This document shows, piece by piece, positions 24,427 to 33,054 of a DNA stretch of 64,000 bases. How positions within the stretch are numbered: position 1 is the first letter of the stretch; every line of letters starts with the position of its first letter. Origin of the DNA: an uncultured Oscillospiraceae bacterium (GTDB taxonomy: Bacteria > Bacillota > Clostridia > Oscillospirales > Oscillospiraceae); NCBI GenBank assembly GCA_947599925.1, contig CANQFT010000002.1, positions 1 through 64,000 of the forward strand. Direction: 5' to 3'. The notes under the pieces were generated by a model. The model was not told the DNA's origin, ran no database searches, and was given only the letters and a program-made list of their open reading frames with translations. The position numbers and the translations under genes were made by a program.

Positions 24427-26334
24427 CTACGCCGTGGGCTCCACGCCCACGATGCCCACGGTGTCCTTTCCCGTGTCGTCCAGCTCCTCGTAGGCGGGCA
24501 GGGACCCCTGGACGTTCTCGTTGAGCCAGCTCATGTCGATGATCTCCCCCAGCTCCAGGGTCTCCCCCCTCCGGGCCACGACCCGTCCCCCTTGGGCGTA
24601 CAGCGGCCCCCGGAAGGGGTCGCAGACGCCCCGGCGGATGCTGTCTTTCAGCAGGGCGGCCAGCCGGCGGACGCTGTCGGGCAGGTTGTCCGAGCAGACC
24701 AGGTCCACCACCCCGGCGGACATTCCCCAGTAGTAGTTCAGGGCCTTGGCGCTCTCGTGGTACTCGCTCTGGAGGGTCTTGCTCTGGATGGCCCGCACCA
24801 GGGCCTCGTAATAGGTCCCCCACTTCCACACGGACATGGCCAGGTTGACCTGGTCCTCCCCGGTGACCAGGGACAATCCAAAGGGACTGCGGTCCCAGTT
24901 CTCCCGCTTGGCCAGGTCCTGGGAGGAGATGAGCCGGACGCCCCGGTCGGTGAGCCGCCGGGCGGCGGCCTTGGCCCCGCCCACGGAGGACCACTCCAGA
25001 TAGACCCTGGCGGCGGGGGCGGTCATCTGCACCCCCAGGGCGAAGGCGTTGATCCCGGCCACCTGGCCGAAAATGGGGTAGTCGCAGATATAGCCCACCC
25101 CCTCGCTCCCCACCAGGGCCCCGGCGATGGCCCCGGCCACGAACTTGGCCTCGTACATCCGGGCGTAGTAGGTGCGGATGTAGCGGTGGGACTTGTTCAG
25201 CGAGCAGTTCAGGATGATGACCTCCGGGTGGTCCACCGCCGCCCGCAGGCTGGCGGGCAGGAGCCGTGGGGAGGTGGTGAAGACCACGCTGTTGCCGTCG
25301 GCGATGGCGTCCTCGATGGCCTTTCGCGGGTCGCCCTCCATGGCGTCGCAGTAGGCGGTGGTGACGACCTCCCCGTCGAACACCCGCTCCAGGTGCCGGC
25401 GGCCCAGCTCGTGGCCGTAGGTCCAGCCGGAGACCTCCGGGGTCTTGTCGTGGAGAAAGGCCACCTTCATGGGCTTTTTGGCCTCCTCCTTGGGCAGCAG
25501 TTTGGACAGCAGGCCCTCCTTCTTCTCCTCCGCCGGGTCCAGCTTCACGTCGATGGCGGGGCTCTCCTGCTGTAAGGCGATCTCCTCCCACACCTTGGCC
25601 ATGGCCTGGCGGAGTTCCGCCTCCGGTTTCCCCCGCAGGGCCTGGTAGCCGTAGATCTGGAGATAGACCAGCATGGCGTCCCCGGCGGTGGAGGCCAGCT
25701 TCTTGCCGCCCAGGGCGTCGTAGGCCTGGCGGAAGCGGTAGTAGGCGGCGCTCAGCCCCGCCCGGTCCTCGTCGCTCCACGCCTCCCCCGGCTCCTTGCC
25801 CATCAAACTCTGGAACCGGGCGTAGTCCTCCGGCCTGGAGAACTCCAGAAAGTTCACCTTGCTGGCGGCGTAGAAGTCCACGAAGGCGTAGTACCGCTCC
25901 ACCTCCGCCGAGCCGTTGCGCTCAGGGAGGACGCGGATGACCTTGGCGTAGACCTTGGGCGCGCCGAAGTACTTCAGCACGCTGACCCGCTTGTTCCCCT
26001 CCTCCACGTAGAAGCGGTTGAGGTATTCGTAGGCCTTGATGGGGTCCCGGATGCCCTCGTCCAAGTGGGCCTGGCACAAGTTCTTCCACTTGTCGGCGAA
26101 CTCCGAGTCCTCCTCCACCAGCGGCATGAAATTCCGGGCAAAGACCTTTCCCCGGCCACCCACGATGAACTCCATGGGGATCTGGATCTCTCCCAGGTCC
26201 ACGCCCTGGGCGATCCGCTCCTGGGGGACCAGCTCCTCCAGGGAGAGGAGGTAGGGATACCGGCCCTGGGCGGCGCAGGCGCGGAACTCCCGAAGGCCCA
26301 GCTTTTGCGCGTCCTTATAATAGAGATGTGACAT
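24427..26334 (-). CDS. Cytosolic BMP-family ligand-binding protein with ParB-like N-terminus
   Basis: A 635-residue protein without signal peptide or lipobox. The N-terminal part (about 1-170) includes EEGNKRVSVLKYFGAPKVY, which resembles ParB/sulfiredoxin-type domains. A helical middle follows. The C-terminal half (about 285-560, from KVAFLHDKTPEVSGWTYGHE) is a BMP/Med-type periplasmic-binding fold, which in transporters binds nucleosides, with VFTTSPRLLPASL and GSEGVGYICDYPIFGQV. No BMP-type permease or ATPase lies nearby. Being cytosolic, it is probably a ligand sensor, not a transporter part. The start at 26334 has AAGGGGGC upstream; a longer N-terminal extension to 26445 would run through an upstream terminator. 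Confidence 0.75.
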   Translation of the reverse strand: MSHLYYKDAQKLGLREFRACAAQGRYPYLLSLEELVPQERIAQGVDLGEIQIPMEFIVGGRGKVFARNFMPLVEEDSEFADKWKNLCQAHLDEGIRDPIKAYEYLNRFYVEEGNKRVSVLKYFGAPKVYAKVIRVLPERNGSAEVERYYAFVDFYAASKVNFLEFSRPEDYARFQSLMGKEPGEAWSDEDRAGLSAAYYRFRQAYDALGGKKLASTAGDAMLVYLQIYGYQALRGKPEAELRQAMAKVWEEIALQQESPAIDVKLDPAEEKKEGLLSKLLPKEEAKKPMKVAFLHDKTPEVSGWTYGHELGRRHLERVFDGEVVTTAYCDAMEGDPRKAIEDAIADGNSVVFTTSPRLLPASLRAAVDHPEVIILNCSLNKSHRYIRTYYARMYEAKFVAGAIAGALVGSEGVGYICDYPIFGQVAGINAFALGVQMTAPAARVYLEWSSVGGAKAAARRLTDRGVRLISSQDLAKRENWDRSPFGLSLVTGEDQVNLAMSVWKWGTYYEALVRAIQSKTLQSEYHESAKALNYYWGMSAGVVDLVCSDNLPDSVRRLAALLKDSIRRGVCDPFRGPLYAQGGRVVARRGETLELGEIIDMSWLNENVQGSLPAYEELDDTGKDTVGIVGVEPTA

Positions 26335-26396
26335 TGATTTCTGCCCCCTTGCGCGAGAGCTCCCTTGGCCGTCGGGCCGTCGGGAGAGAGGTGGGT

Positions 26397-26433
26397 AAAA
26401 ACACGAAATGGCCGTATCGCTACGGCCATTTCG
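26397..26433 (-). terminator. Terminator after the msmK-type ATPase gene
   Basis: A perfect 13-bp stem, CGAAATGGCCGTA with its complement around a four-base loop, is followed on the minus strand by TGTTTTT, 50 bp after the ATPase stop. It separates the sugar-uptake genes from the BMP-phosphoesterase unit. Confidence 0.92.
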
Positions 26434-26484
26434 CCAGACGGTCAAATGCGCGGCGTGGCCGGATGGTCAGCCGGACGAACGGGA

Positions 26485-27642
26485 TCAATACTTGGCGCAG
26501 ACGGGGTGGTTGGCCTTGGCGGAGGCCTCGTCGTACCACACCAGGTTGTTCCCCGTCTCCTTGTCGAAAATCTGGAGCAGTTCGGCGGGGAAGTTGAAGC
26601 TCACGGTCTTGGTGGTGCCGTTGATGAGACCCTGGTCCAAGCCCACGGTGGAGACGATCATCACGATGTCGTCCCCTTGGCAGTCGGTGTGCAGGTGGAG
26701 GGAGGAGCCCATCATCTCAGTGACCTCCACCGTGCCGGTCAGACCGCCCTCTCCCAGCACCACGTGGTCCGGGCGGATGCCGGCCACGATGTCGCAGGGC
26801 TTCTGGTCCTTGGCCTTGAGGGCCTTCTGGTGCAGGTCGGACAGCTCGAAGTCCTTGCCCTTGATGGAGGCGTAGTACCGCCCGTCCCGGATGACCAGCT
26901 TGGCGTCGTTGAAGAAGTTCATCTGGGGCGCTCCGATAAAGCCGGCCACGAACAGGTTCACCGGGCAGTTGTAGAGCTCCTGGGGGGTGCCGATCTGGTT
27001 GACGAAGCCGCCCTTCTGCATGATGACGATGCGGTCGCCCAGGGTCATGGCCTCGGTCTGGTCGTGGGTGACGTACATGAAGGTGGCGTTGATGCGCTTA
27101 CGCAGCTTGATGATCTCCGCGCGCATCTGGTTGCGGAGCTTGGCGTCCAGGTTGGACAGCGGCTCGTCCATGAGCAGGACCTTGGGCTCCCGGACGATGG
27201 CCCGGCCGATGGCGACCCGCTGGCGCTGGCCGCCGGAGAGGGCCTTGGGCTTGCGGTCCAGGTACTCGGTGATGCCCAGGATCTCCGCGGCCTCATCTAC
27301 CCGGCGGTTGATCTCGTCCTTGGGGACCTTCCGCAGTTTCAGGGAGAAGGCGATGTTGTCCCGCACGGTCATGTGGGGGTAGAGAGCGTAGGACTGGAAG
27401 ACCATGGCGATGTCCCGGTCCTTGGGGGCCACGTCGTTGCACCGGCGGTCGCCGATGAACAGATCGCCCTCGGTGATGTCCTCCAGACCGGCCACCATCC
27501 GCAGGGTGGTGGACTTGCCACAGCCGGAGGGACCCACCAGCACGATGAACTCCCCGTCGGCCACCTCCAGGTTGACGTTCTGCACGGCGGTCACGTCGTT
27601 GTCATAGACCTTCTTCAGATTTTTCAGCACAACACTAGCCAT
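26485..27642 (-). CDS. msmK: ABC transporter ATPase, MsmK/MsmX/UgpC type
   Basis: Energises carbohydrate ABC importers; one such ATPase often serves several permease pairs. The 385 residues contain Walker A GPSGCGKST (about 37-45), Q-loop VFQSYALYPHM, signature ALSGGQRQRVAIGRA, Walker B VLLMDEPLSNLDAK, the switch His in YVTHDQTEAM, and the C-terminal TOBE/OB regulatory domain. It lies after the two permeases, binding protein, GH32 and fructokinase on the same strand and is the obvious partner for them. There is no ribosome site next to the ATG; a perfect AAAAAGGAGG lies about 120 bp upstream, cut off by a structured insert. Confidence 0.95.
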   Translation of the reverse strand: MASVVLKNLKKVYDNDVTAVQNVNLEVADGEFIVLVGPSGCGKSTTLRMVAGLEDITEGDLFIGDRRCNDVAPKDRDIAMVFQSYALYPHMTVRDNIAFSLKLRKVPKDEINRRVDEAAEILGITEYLDRKPKALSGGQRQRVAIGRAIVREPKVLLMDEPLSNLDAKLRNQMRAEIIKLRKRINATFMYVTHDQTEAMTLGDRIVIMQKGGFVNQIGTPQELYNCPVNLFVAGFIGAPQMNFFNDAKLVIRDGRYYASIKGKDFELSDLHQKALKAKDQKPCDIVAGIRPDHVVLGEGGLTGTVEVTEMMGSSLHLHTDCQGDDIVMIVSTVGLDQGLINGTTKTVSFNFPAELLQIFDKETGNNLVWYDEASAKANHPVCAKY

Positions 27643-27644
27643 AT

Positions 27645-27752
27645 CACTCGGCTCTGGCAGCCGGGCCTCCGCCCGACGGCCTCACGGCCGCCCGCAAGGG
27701 GCGCGCCGCGTTACGACAGGTCTCCACGCTGCCGCACCGCGAGCCACGCGGG
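27645..27752 (-). other. Structured GC-rich element between ribosome site and msmK start
   Basis: On the minus strand AAAAAGGAGGTAATCATT is followed by about 108 bp before the ATG. The insert can form nested closing helices, GGCTC (27745-27741) with GAGCC (27654-27650) and GGCAGC (27733-27728) with GCTGCC (27661-27656). These enclose at least two perfect hairpins, CGGCC-GTGA-GGCCG (27090-like core at 27690-27677) and CGGGC-GGAG-GCCCG (27675-27662), plus a weaker one near 27690-27702. It could be a regulatory RNA or a small mobile repeat inserted into the leader. Confidence 0.6.
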
Positions 27753-27836
27753 AAATGATTACCTCCTTTTTGAATGTACGCCGGCCATGGTGTGGAGTGG
27801 CCGGTCGCCATGAAAGTGTGGTGGGGCCGCGCGCCG

Positions 27837-28799
27837 TTACAGCAACAGCGCCTCCACCTGTTCCCGCTCCGGCATGGAGCGGATGGCCCCTTTCTTGGTG
27901 GTGACCAGATACGCCGCGGCGTTGGCGAAGCGGAGCATCCGGTCCAGGTCGGACACGGTCAGGCCGGTCAGACCGTTTTCCAGAATGAAGTTCAGCACGC
28001 AGGCGCAGAAGGTGTCCCCCGCGCCGGTGGTCTCGATGGTGCCGCCCAGCCGGAAGGCGGGCTGGAAGGTCTCCGCCTGGCCGTAGAAGGCGTAGCTCCC
28101 CTCCGCGCCGGCGGTGGCGTTGAGCAGTTGGATGTTGGGGTATCGCTCCCGCAGGATGGCCGCGCCCCGGCGGATGTCCGTCTCGCCGGTCATGAACTCC
28201 AGCTCGTTGTCGGCGATCTTCAGCACGTCGCACCGCGCCAGGCCCCAGGCGATCTGCTCCCTGGCCTCCTCCATGTCGTCCCACAGAGGCGGGCGGAGGT
28301 TGGGGTCAAAGGAGATGAGCGCGCCGCTCTCCTTGGCCATGGCCACCGCCTTCACCGTGGCGGCGCGGGCCGGTTCGTGGGTGAGGGAGAGAGAGCCGAA
28401 GTGGAAGACGCAGGTGTGGGCCACCCGCTCCGGGGTGACCTCCTCCGGGGCGAGCATCTGGTCGGCGCCGGGGTCCCGGTAGAAGGAGAAGTCCCGGTCG
28501 CCCCCAGGAAGGGTCTTGACAAAGGCCAGGGTGGTGTGGACCTTGGGATCCACCGCCAGGTCGTCCAGGCGGATCCCCGCCTCCTCCACCACCGTCCGGA
28601 GTTGGGCGCCGAACATATCCGCGCCCACCTTGCCCACGAAGGCGGTGTGCTTGCCCAGCTTGGACAGCATGGCCAGCACGTTGCAGGGGGCGCCGCCGGG
28701 GTTTGCCTCGAACATGGGGTTGCCCTGGGGACTGACGCCGTTTTCCGTGAAGTCGATGAGCAGTTCGCCCAGAGCCACTACGTCAAAGATCTCTACCAT
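27837..28799 (-). CDS. scrK: Fructokinase (PfkB family)
   Basis: Phosphorylates fructose with ATP, feeding fructose released from sucrose or fructans into glycolysis. The 320 residues show PfkB signatures: FEANPGGAPCNVLAMLSKLG near residue 30 and the C-terminal TIETTGAGDTFCACVL with the catalytic Asp of GAGD near residue 258. The start at 28799 has GAGGAGG nine bases upstream; an upstream in-frame Met lies inside the preceding gene. The first 17 bases overlap the end of the GH32 gene, so translation is coupled. The pairing with GH32 defines the substrate better than the sequence alone. Confidence 0.93.
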   Translation of the reverse strand: MVEIFDVVALGELLIDFTENGVSPQGNPMFEANPGGAPCNVLAMLSKLGKHTAFVGKVGADMFGAQLRTVVEEAGIRLDDLAVDPKVHTTLAFVKTLPGGDRDFSFYRDPGADQMLAPEEVTPERVAHTCVFHFGSLSLTHEPARAATVKAVAMAKESGALISFDPNLRPPLWDDMEEAREQIAWGLARCDVLKIADNELEFMTGETDIRRGAAILRERYPNIQLLNATAGAEGSYAFYGQAETFQPAFRLGGTIETTGAGDTFCACVLNFILENGLTGLTVSDLDRMLRFANAAAYLVTTKKGAIRSMPEREQVEALLL

Positions 28800-30327
28800 C
28801 CGCGCTCGCCTCCTCTTTCGTCGGCTCGCCAGCCGGGTCCAAATCCAGATCGTACTTTTCAATGTCCATTGTGACCTTGCCGGTGGCGAAGAACTTGAAG
28901 CCGTCGGCGGCCAGGTCGGTGTACATGGTGGCGGACAGGGTCTGCTCGCCGTGGTTCACGAAGACCTCCACGCTGTACCGGTCCAGGATCATGCGGAAGG
29001 TGATCTCCCCGTTTCGCTTGGGCACCGCGCACCGGCGCTGGTGGATGATGGCCCGCCGGGACCCGGAGAACTTCCGGTCGATCTTGAGGATGGACTCTCC
29101 GGGCCGGAAGCTGATGGCCACATGGTAGGCATCGTTCTGGCAGAACCAGACGGCGAACTTCTGGTAGAGGCGCTCCCCGTCCCCAGGCCGCAGGGTGATG
29201 GTGACGTCCACTTGCCTGCCCCGGATCCCATCCAGGGTGATGGCCCCTTCAAAGGTCACGTTCTCGTAGGCTACCCGCCCGCTCCGCAGGGCGTCCAGCT
29301 CCCGGACCGGCCACTGGTACAGCCGGCCATCCCGGACGGACAGCTCTCTTGGAAGGGTCATCTGCCCGAACCAAGGGGCCTTCAGCGAGGCGATGGACAG
29401 GGTGTCCCAGTTCTGCATCCAGGCGATCATGATCCGCCGCCCGTCCGGGGCCAGCAGGGTCTGGGTGGCGTAGAAGTCGATGCCGTAGTCCACCGCCTGG
29501 TCGTGCCGAGGGGTGAAGGTCCCGCGCTGGGGATCGAAGTCGCCGATGAGGGCCAGGGTCCCGTTCCCGTTGTGGTACTCAAAGCCGCTGGGCAGCATAT
29601 CCTGGGGGCTTGTGAGCAAAACGTGGACGCCGTCCAGCTCGAAGAAGTCGGGGCACTCCCACATCAGCCCGTATTTTCCCCGGTTCTCCACCAGAACGCT
29701 CTCAAAACGCCAGTGGAAACCGTCCGGGCTGGAGTAGTACAGGATCTGCCCGCTGCCGTCGGCGGGGCGGCTGCCCACCACACAGCGGTAGGTCCCGTCC
29801 GCCTCCCTCCACAGCTTGGGGTCCCGGAAGTCGTAGGGACTGCTGCCCTCCGGGGTGTCGGCGTGGGTGAGGACGGGGTTCTGGTCGTACTTTTCGTAGT
29901 TCACCCCGTCCCCCACCGCCAGGCACTGGGTCTGGATCTCCGTCCGGGTGCCGTCGGGCTGACGGGGCCCCTCCACCACGCCGGTATACATCAGCAGCTG
30001 CCGTCCGTCGGGCAGTTCCACGGCGCTGCCGGAGTAGCATCCGTCCTTGTCCGCCAGGGTGTCGGGGGCGAGGGCGGCGGGGAGGTAGCGCCAGTGGAGC
30101 AGGTCACGGCTGACGGCGTGGCCCCAGTGCATGGAGTTCCACTTGGCCTCGTAGGGGTAGTACTGGTAAAAGAGGTGATACTCCCCACGGTAGAAGGAAA
30201 ACCCGTTGGGGTCGTTCATCCACCCAGCCCTGGAGGACAGGTGGAAGGAGGGTCGGCCGAGGGCGGGGATCTGCTGTTCCGCCAGCTCCTCATGTCTGCG
30301 CGCCTCTCTCAGAATATCGCTGATCAT
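28783..30327 (-). CDS. scrB: Intracellular GH32 sucrose(-6-phosphate) hydrolase / beta-fructosidase
   Basis: Cleaves terminal fructose from sucrose or short fructo-oligosaccharides. The 514 residues have no signal peptide, so the enzyme is cytosolic. GH32 active-site blocks are all present: AGWMNDPNGF (nucleophile Asp near residue 39), YDFRDPKLW (near 168) and MWECPDFF (acid/base Glu near 226), followed by the C-terminal beta-sandwich. GGAGG lies eight bases before the ATG at 30327. Imported substrate from an ABC system is not phosphorylated, so sucrose or kestose-type sugars are likelier than sucrose-6-phosphate. It overlaps the fructokinase gene and follows the binding-protein gene by 74 bp. 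Confidence 0.93.
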   Translation of the reverse strand: MISDILREARRHEELAEQQIPALGRPSFHLSSRAGWMNDPNGFSFYRGEYHLFYQYYPYEAKWNSMHWGHAVSRDLLHWRYLPAALAPDTLADKDGCYSGSAVELPDGRQLLMYTGVVEGPRQPDGTRTEIQTQCLAVGDGVNYEKYDQNPVLTHADTPEGSSPYDFRDPKLWREADGTYRCVVGSRPADGSGQILYYSSPDGFHWRFESVLVENRGKYGLMWECPDFFELDGVHVLLTSPQDMLPSGFEYHNGNGTLALIGDFDPQRGTFTPRHDQAVDYGIDFYATQTLLAPDGRRIMIAWMQNWDTLSIASLKAPWFGQMTLPRELSVRDGRLYQWPVRELDALRSGRVAYENVTFEGAITLDGIRGRQVDVTITLRPGDGERLYQKFAVWFCQNDAYHVAISFRPGESILKIDRKFSGSRRAIIHQRRCAVPKRNGEITFRMILDRYSVEVFVNHGEQTLSATMYTDLAADGFKFFATGKVTMDIEKYDLDLDPAGEPTKEEASADGRDL

Positions 30328-30401
30328 AGCAACAACCTCCATCGGCGTGGTCTCGGTCGGTCCTGTCGTGCCCCATGGGGCTTGGTCTCCCCTGGGGTGT
30401 T

Positions 30402-32075
30402 TTACTGCTGCTGGGCCAGATAGTCGTCAAAGTACTTCTGGTAGAGGGCCACGTACTCGTCCAGCCCGTAGGCCTTCAGGTCCGCCTGGAACTGATCCCA
30501 GTCGGCGTCGGAGAAGCCCTCCATCACCGAGCGGGACTTGAACTCGTTGACCCGCTTGGCAAGGTCGGTGGACAGGTTGGAGTCCCGCGCCGTGTCCTCC
30601 TGGGTCATGAAGAAGTTGGGCAGGCAGTACTTGGCGTGGCAGACGGGGGTGTAGACGTCCTTGATCCACTCCAGCCGGTAGGCGGCGTCGTCAGGCAGGG
30701 TGACGTACACGCCGTAGTAGCTGTCCAGCACGGCCAAGGGGCCGTTCACGCTCTCCGCCTCACGGACCTCCACGGGGGAGGCGCCCTCCAAGGGGGCGTG
30801 GCGGAGCATGGGCTCGCCGGCGTCGTTGGTGCTCATCTCAAAGATGTCGAACTCGTCGTCCTCGCCGTAGGTGCCCCAGTTGTTCTGGGGCGACTGGATG
30901 GGCACATACATCTGGTCCAGCCAGGAGCAGACCAGGGCGGGGTTCTCCGCCTTGGCGGTGACCACGCAGCGGCCCCGCTGGAAGCCGGAGGTGTAAGAGG
31001 CGGTGTCGGGGGTGATGTTCACCGTGTCCGCCTCCAGCATGGGCAGGGGCGCCCAACCGTCCAGGGTGGCGATGTTGCCGATGTCCCAGCTGAAGCACAC
31101 CCCGTAGCGGCCGCTCTTGCCCTTGGCCACATAGGTGGCCCAGTCCTGGGTGAAGGCCTCCGGGTCGATCAGGTTCTCGGTGTAGAGCTGGTGGAGCCAG
31201 GCGGTGCCCTTCTTAAAGCCCTCGGTGGTGGCGTCGCTGATGACCTCGCCCTCGTCGGTGACCACCAGGTGCTTCCAGGTGTCCGGGTCGCCATAGCCCT
31301 CGCCGAAGCCGTTGATGAGGATGTAGGGGTCCTGGCCGCCGTCGTTCATGATGAAAGACATGGGGATGACGCTGCCCTGGATGCCGAACTCCTGCTTCAG
31401 CGCGGCGGCATTGTCCCGGAAGGCGATCAGCACGTTCTCAAAGTCGTCCACCGTGGTGGGCATCTCCAGACCCAGGAAGTCCAGCCAGTCGGTGTTGATG
31501 AAGGGCATATTGTCCAGCAGCTGGATGGCGGTCTTCTGGTAGCCCAGCTGTTCGATCCACGGCAGGGCCCAGATGTGGCCGTCCACGTCCATGCACATGG
31601 CCTTGTACTCCGGGGACTGCTCAAAGACCCGGCAGAGGTTGGGCATATACTTGTCGATGTACTCCTCCAGCGGGATGATGGCGCCCCACTTGGCGTACTT
31701 CTGGAGGTCGGACTCCCCAAACCCGGCGTTGAAGACGAAGTCGGGCATGGTGGCGACCGTGGCCATCTCCAGGGCGATCTTGTCCCCCCACTGGTCGCTC
31801 TGGATGGTGCGCCAGTCGATGTGGACGTTGGTCTGCTCCTCCAGGCGCTTGAAGATGGTGCGGTTGTTGGGCTCGGCCTCGGTCCCGGCGGGGAAGTTGG
31901 TCAGGCCCTTGAGGGTGGCGGGCTCCGCCAGGGGCATGGCGACCTCGGCGGGATCCACCGTCAGGCCCAAGCTGTTGTCGCCCAGCTGCCTGCTGCTGCC
32001 GCAGCCGGCCAGCAGGCCGGCGGTCAGGACCAGAGCCAGGGCCAGGGCGAGCCCCTTGCGAGAAAATTTACGCAT
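30402..32075 (-). CDS. Extracellular sugar-binding lipoprotein (LplA-like)
   Basis: Solute-binding protein of a CUT1-type carbohydrate ABC importer. The 557 residues begin with a lipoprotein signal peptide ending in LTAGLLAGC (lipid-anchored Cys at about residue 25). The mature domain is the large LplA/YtcQ-type binding fold with blocks such as NGFGEGYGDPDTWKHL and QYMP-like helices, and contains many Trp and Tyr residues suited to stacking on sugars. GGAAAGGAG precedes the start. It is followed downstream by GH32 and fructokinase, so its ligand is inferred to be sucrose or fructo-oligosaccharide. Confidence 0.92.
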   Translation of the reverse strand: MRKFSRKGLALALALVLTAGLLAGCGSSRQLGDNSLGLTVDPAEVAMPLAEPATLKGLTNFPAGTEAEPNNRTIFKRLEEQTNVHIDWRTIQSDQWGDKIALEMATVATMPDFVFNAGFGESDLQKYAKWGAIIPLEEYIDKYMPNLCRVFEQSPEYKAMCMDVDGHIWALPWIEQLGYQKTAIQLLDNMPFINTDWLDFLGLEMPTTVDDFENVLIAFRDNAAALKQEFGIQGSVIPMSFIMNDGGQDPYILINGFGEGYGDPDTWKHLVVTDEGEVISDATTEGFKKGTAWLHQLYTENLIDPEAFTQDWATYVAKGKSGRYGVCFSWDIGNIATLDGWAPLPMLEADTVNITPDTASYTSGFQRGRCVVTAKAENPALVCSWLDQMYVPIQSPQNNWGTYGEDDEFDIFEMSTNDAGEPMLRHAPLEGASPVEVREAESVNGPLAVLDSYYGVYVTLPDDAAYRLEWIKDVYTPVCHAKYCLPNFFMTQEDTARDSNLSTDLAKRVNEFKSRSVMEGFSDADWDQFQADLKAYGLDEYVALYQKYFDDYLAQQQ

Positions 32076-32121
32076 CGTCGTTTCTCCTTTCCCTTGCCGC
32101 TCTTGCGGTGCGTCCGGGCGA

Positions 32122-33036
32122 TCAGCCCTTCACCGCGCCGGCCATGATGCCGTTGTCAAAATACTTCTGGAAGAAGGGGTACATGATCATCAGCGGCAGG
32201 CTGGAGATGATGATCGTGGCGTACTTCAGAAGCTCGGCCAACTGGGCCCGCTGGGCGGTGCTCTGGATGTCGGAGACCATGCCCGGCTCCGGCTGGCTCT
32301 GGATCAGGATGGAGCGCAGGACCAGCTGCAGGGGCTGTTTGCTGGCGGAGTTGAGGTAGATCATGGCGTCAAAGTAGCTGTTCCACATCCCCACGAAGTT
32401 CCACATGGCGATGGTGGCGATGATGGGAGTACACACCGGGAGCAAGATCTTGAAGAAGTACTGCATCTCGGTGGCCCCGTCGATGTCCGCCGCTTCCTGG
32501 AGATCCCTGGGGATCCCCTGGTAATAGGTGCGGGCGATGATCATGTTCCACACGCTGAACGCGCCGGGGAGCAGGATGGCCAGCGGGTTGTCGTACAGCC
32601 CCAGGTCGTTGATGAGCAGGTAGGTGGGGATCAGCCCGCCGCCGAAGAACATGGTGATGACGAAGATGACGTTAAAGAACCCTCTGCCCCGAAAGTCGGG
32701 CCGGGACATGGGGTAGGCCGCCAGCAGCGTCACCGCCACGGACAGAACGGTGAACTCCACCGAGTAGATCAGGGCGTTTTTGAAGCCCACCCAGATCTGG
32801 GAGTTGGTCATCACCCGCTCGTAGGCCGTCAGCGTCCACTTGCTGAAGTCGAAGGTCAGGCCCTGGTTCTGGAGGGTGACAGGGTCGATGAAGGAGGCCA
32901 GGATGATGTAGATGACCGGGAGGATGATCGCCAGCAAAAACAGGCCCAGGATGATGTAGGCGACGGTCAGGATGACCTTATCTCCCTTGGGCAGCTTGGC
33001 GAACTCGCCCTTTTTCTTCACAGCTTTCGCTTTCAT
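32122..33036 (-). CDS. Sugar ABC transporter permease (LplC/YtcP-type)
   Basis: One of two membrane subunits of the importer. The 304 residues show six membrane segments, starting with VILTVAYIILGLFLLAIILP (about 20-40). The cytoplasmic coupling loop carries the EAA motif QEAADIDGATEMQYFFKILL near residue 185, which docks onto the MsmK ATPase. The N-terminal tail is Lys-rich. It lies 18 bp after the partner permease gene and 46 bp before the binding-protein gene. Confidence 0.94.
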   Translation of the reverse strand: MKAKAVKKKGEFAKLPKGDKVILTVAYIILGLFLLAIILPVIYIILASFIDPVTLQNQGLTFDFSKWTLTAYERVMTNSQIWVGFKNALIYSVEFTVLSVAVTLLAAYPMSRPDFRGRGFFNVIFVITMFFGGGLIPTYLLINDLGLYDNPLAILLPGAFSVWNMIIARTYYQGIPRDLQEAADIDGATEMQYFFKILLPVCTPIIATIAMWNFVGMWNSYFDAMIYLNSASKQPLQLVLRSILIQSQPEPGMVSDIQSTAQRAQLAELLKYATIIISSLPLMIMYPFFQKYFDNGIMAGAVKG

Positions 33037-33054
33037 AGCGTCTCTCCTCCTCCC

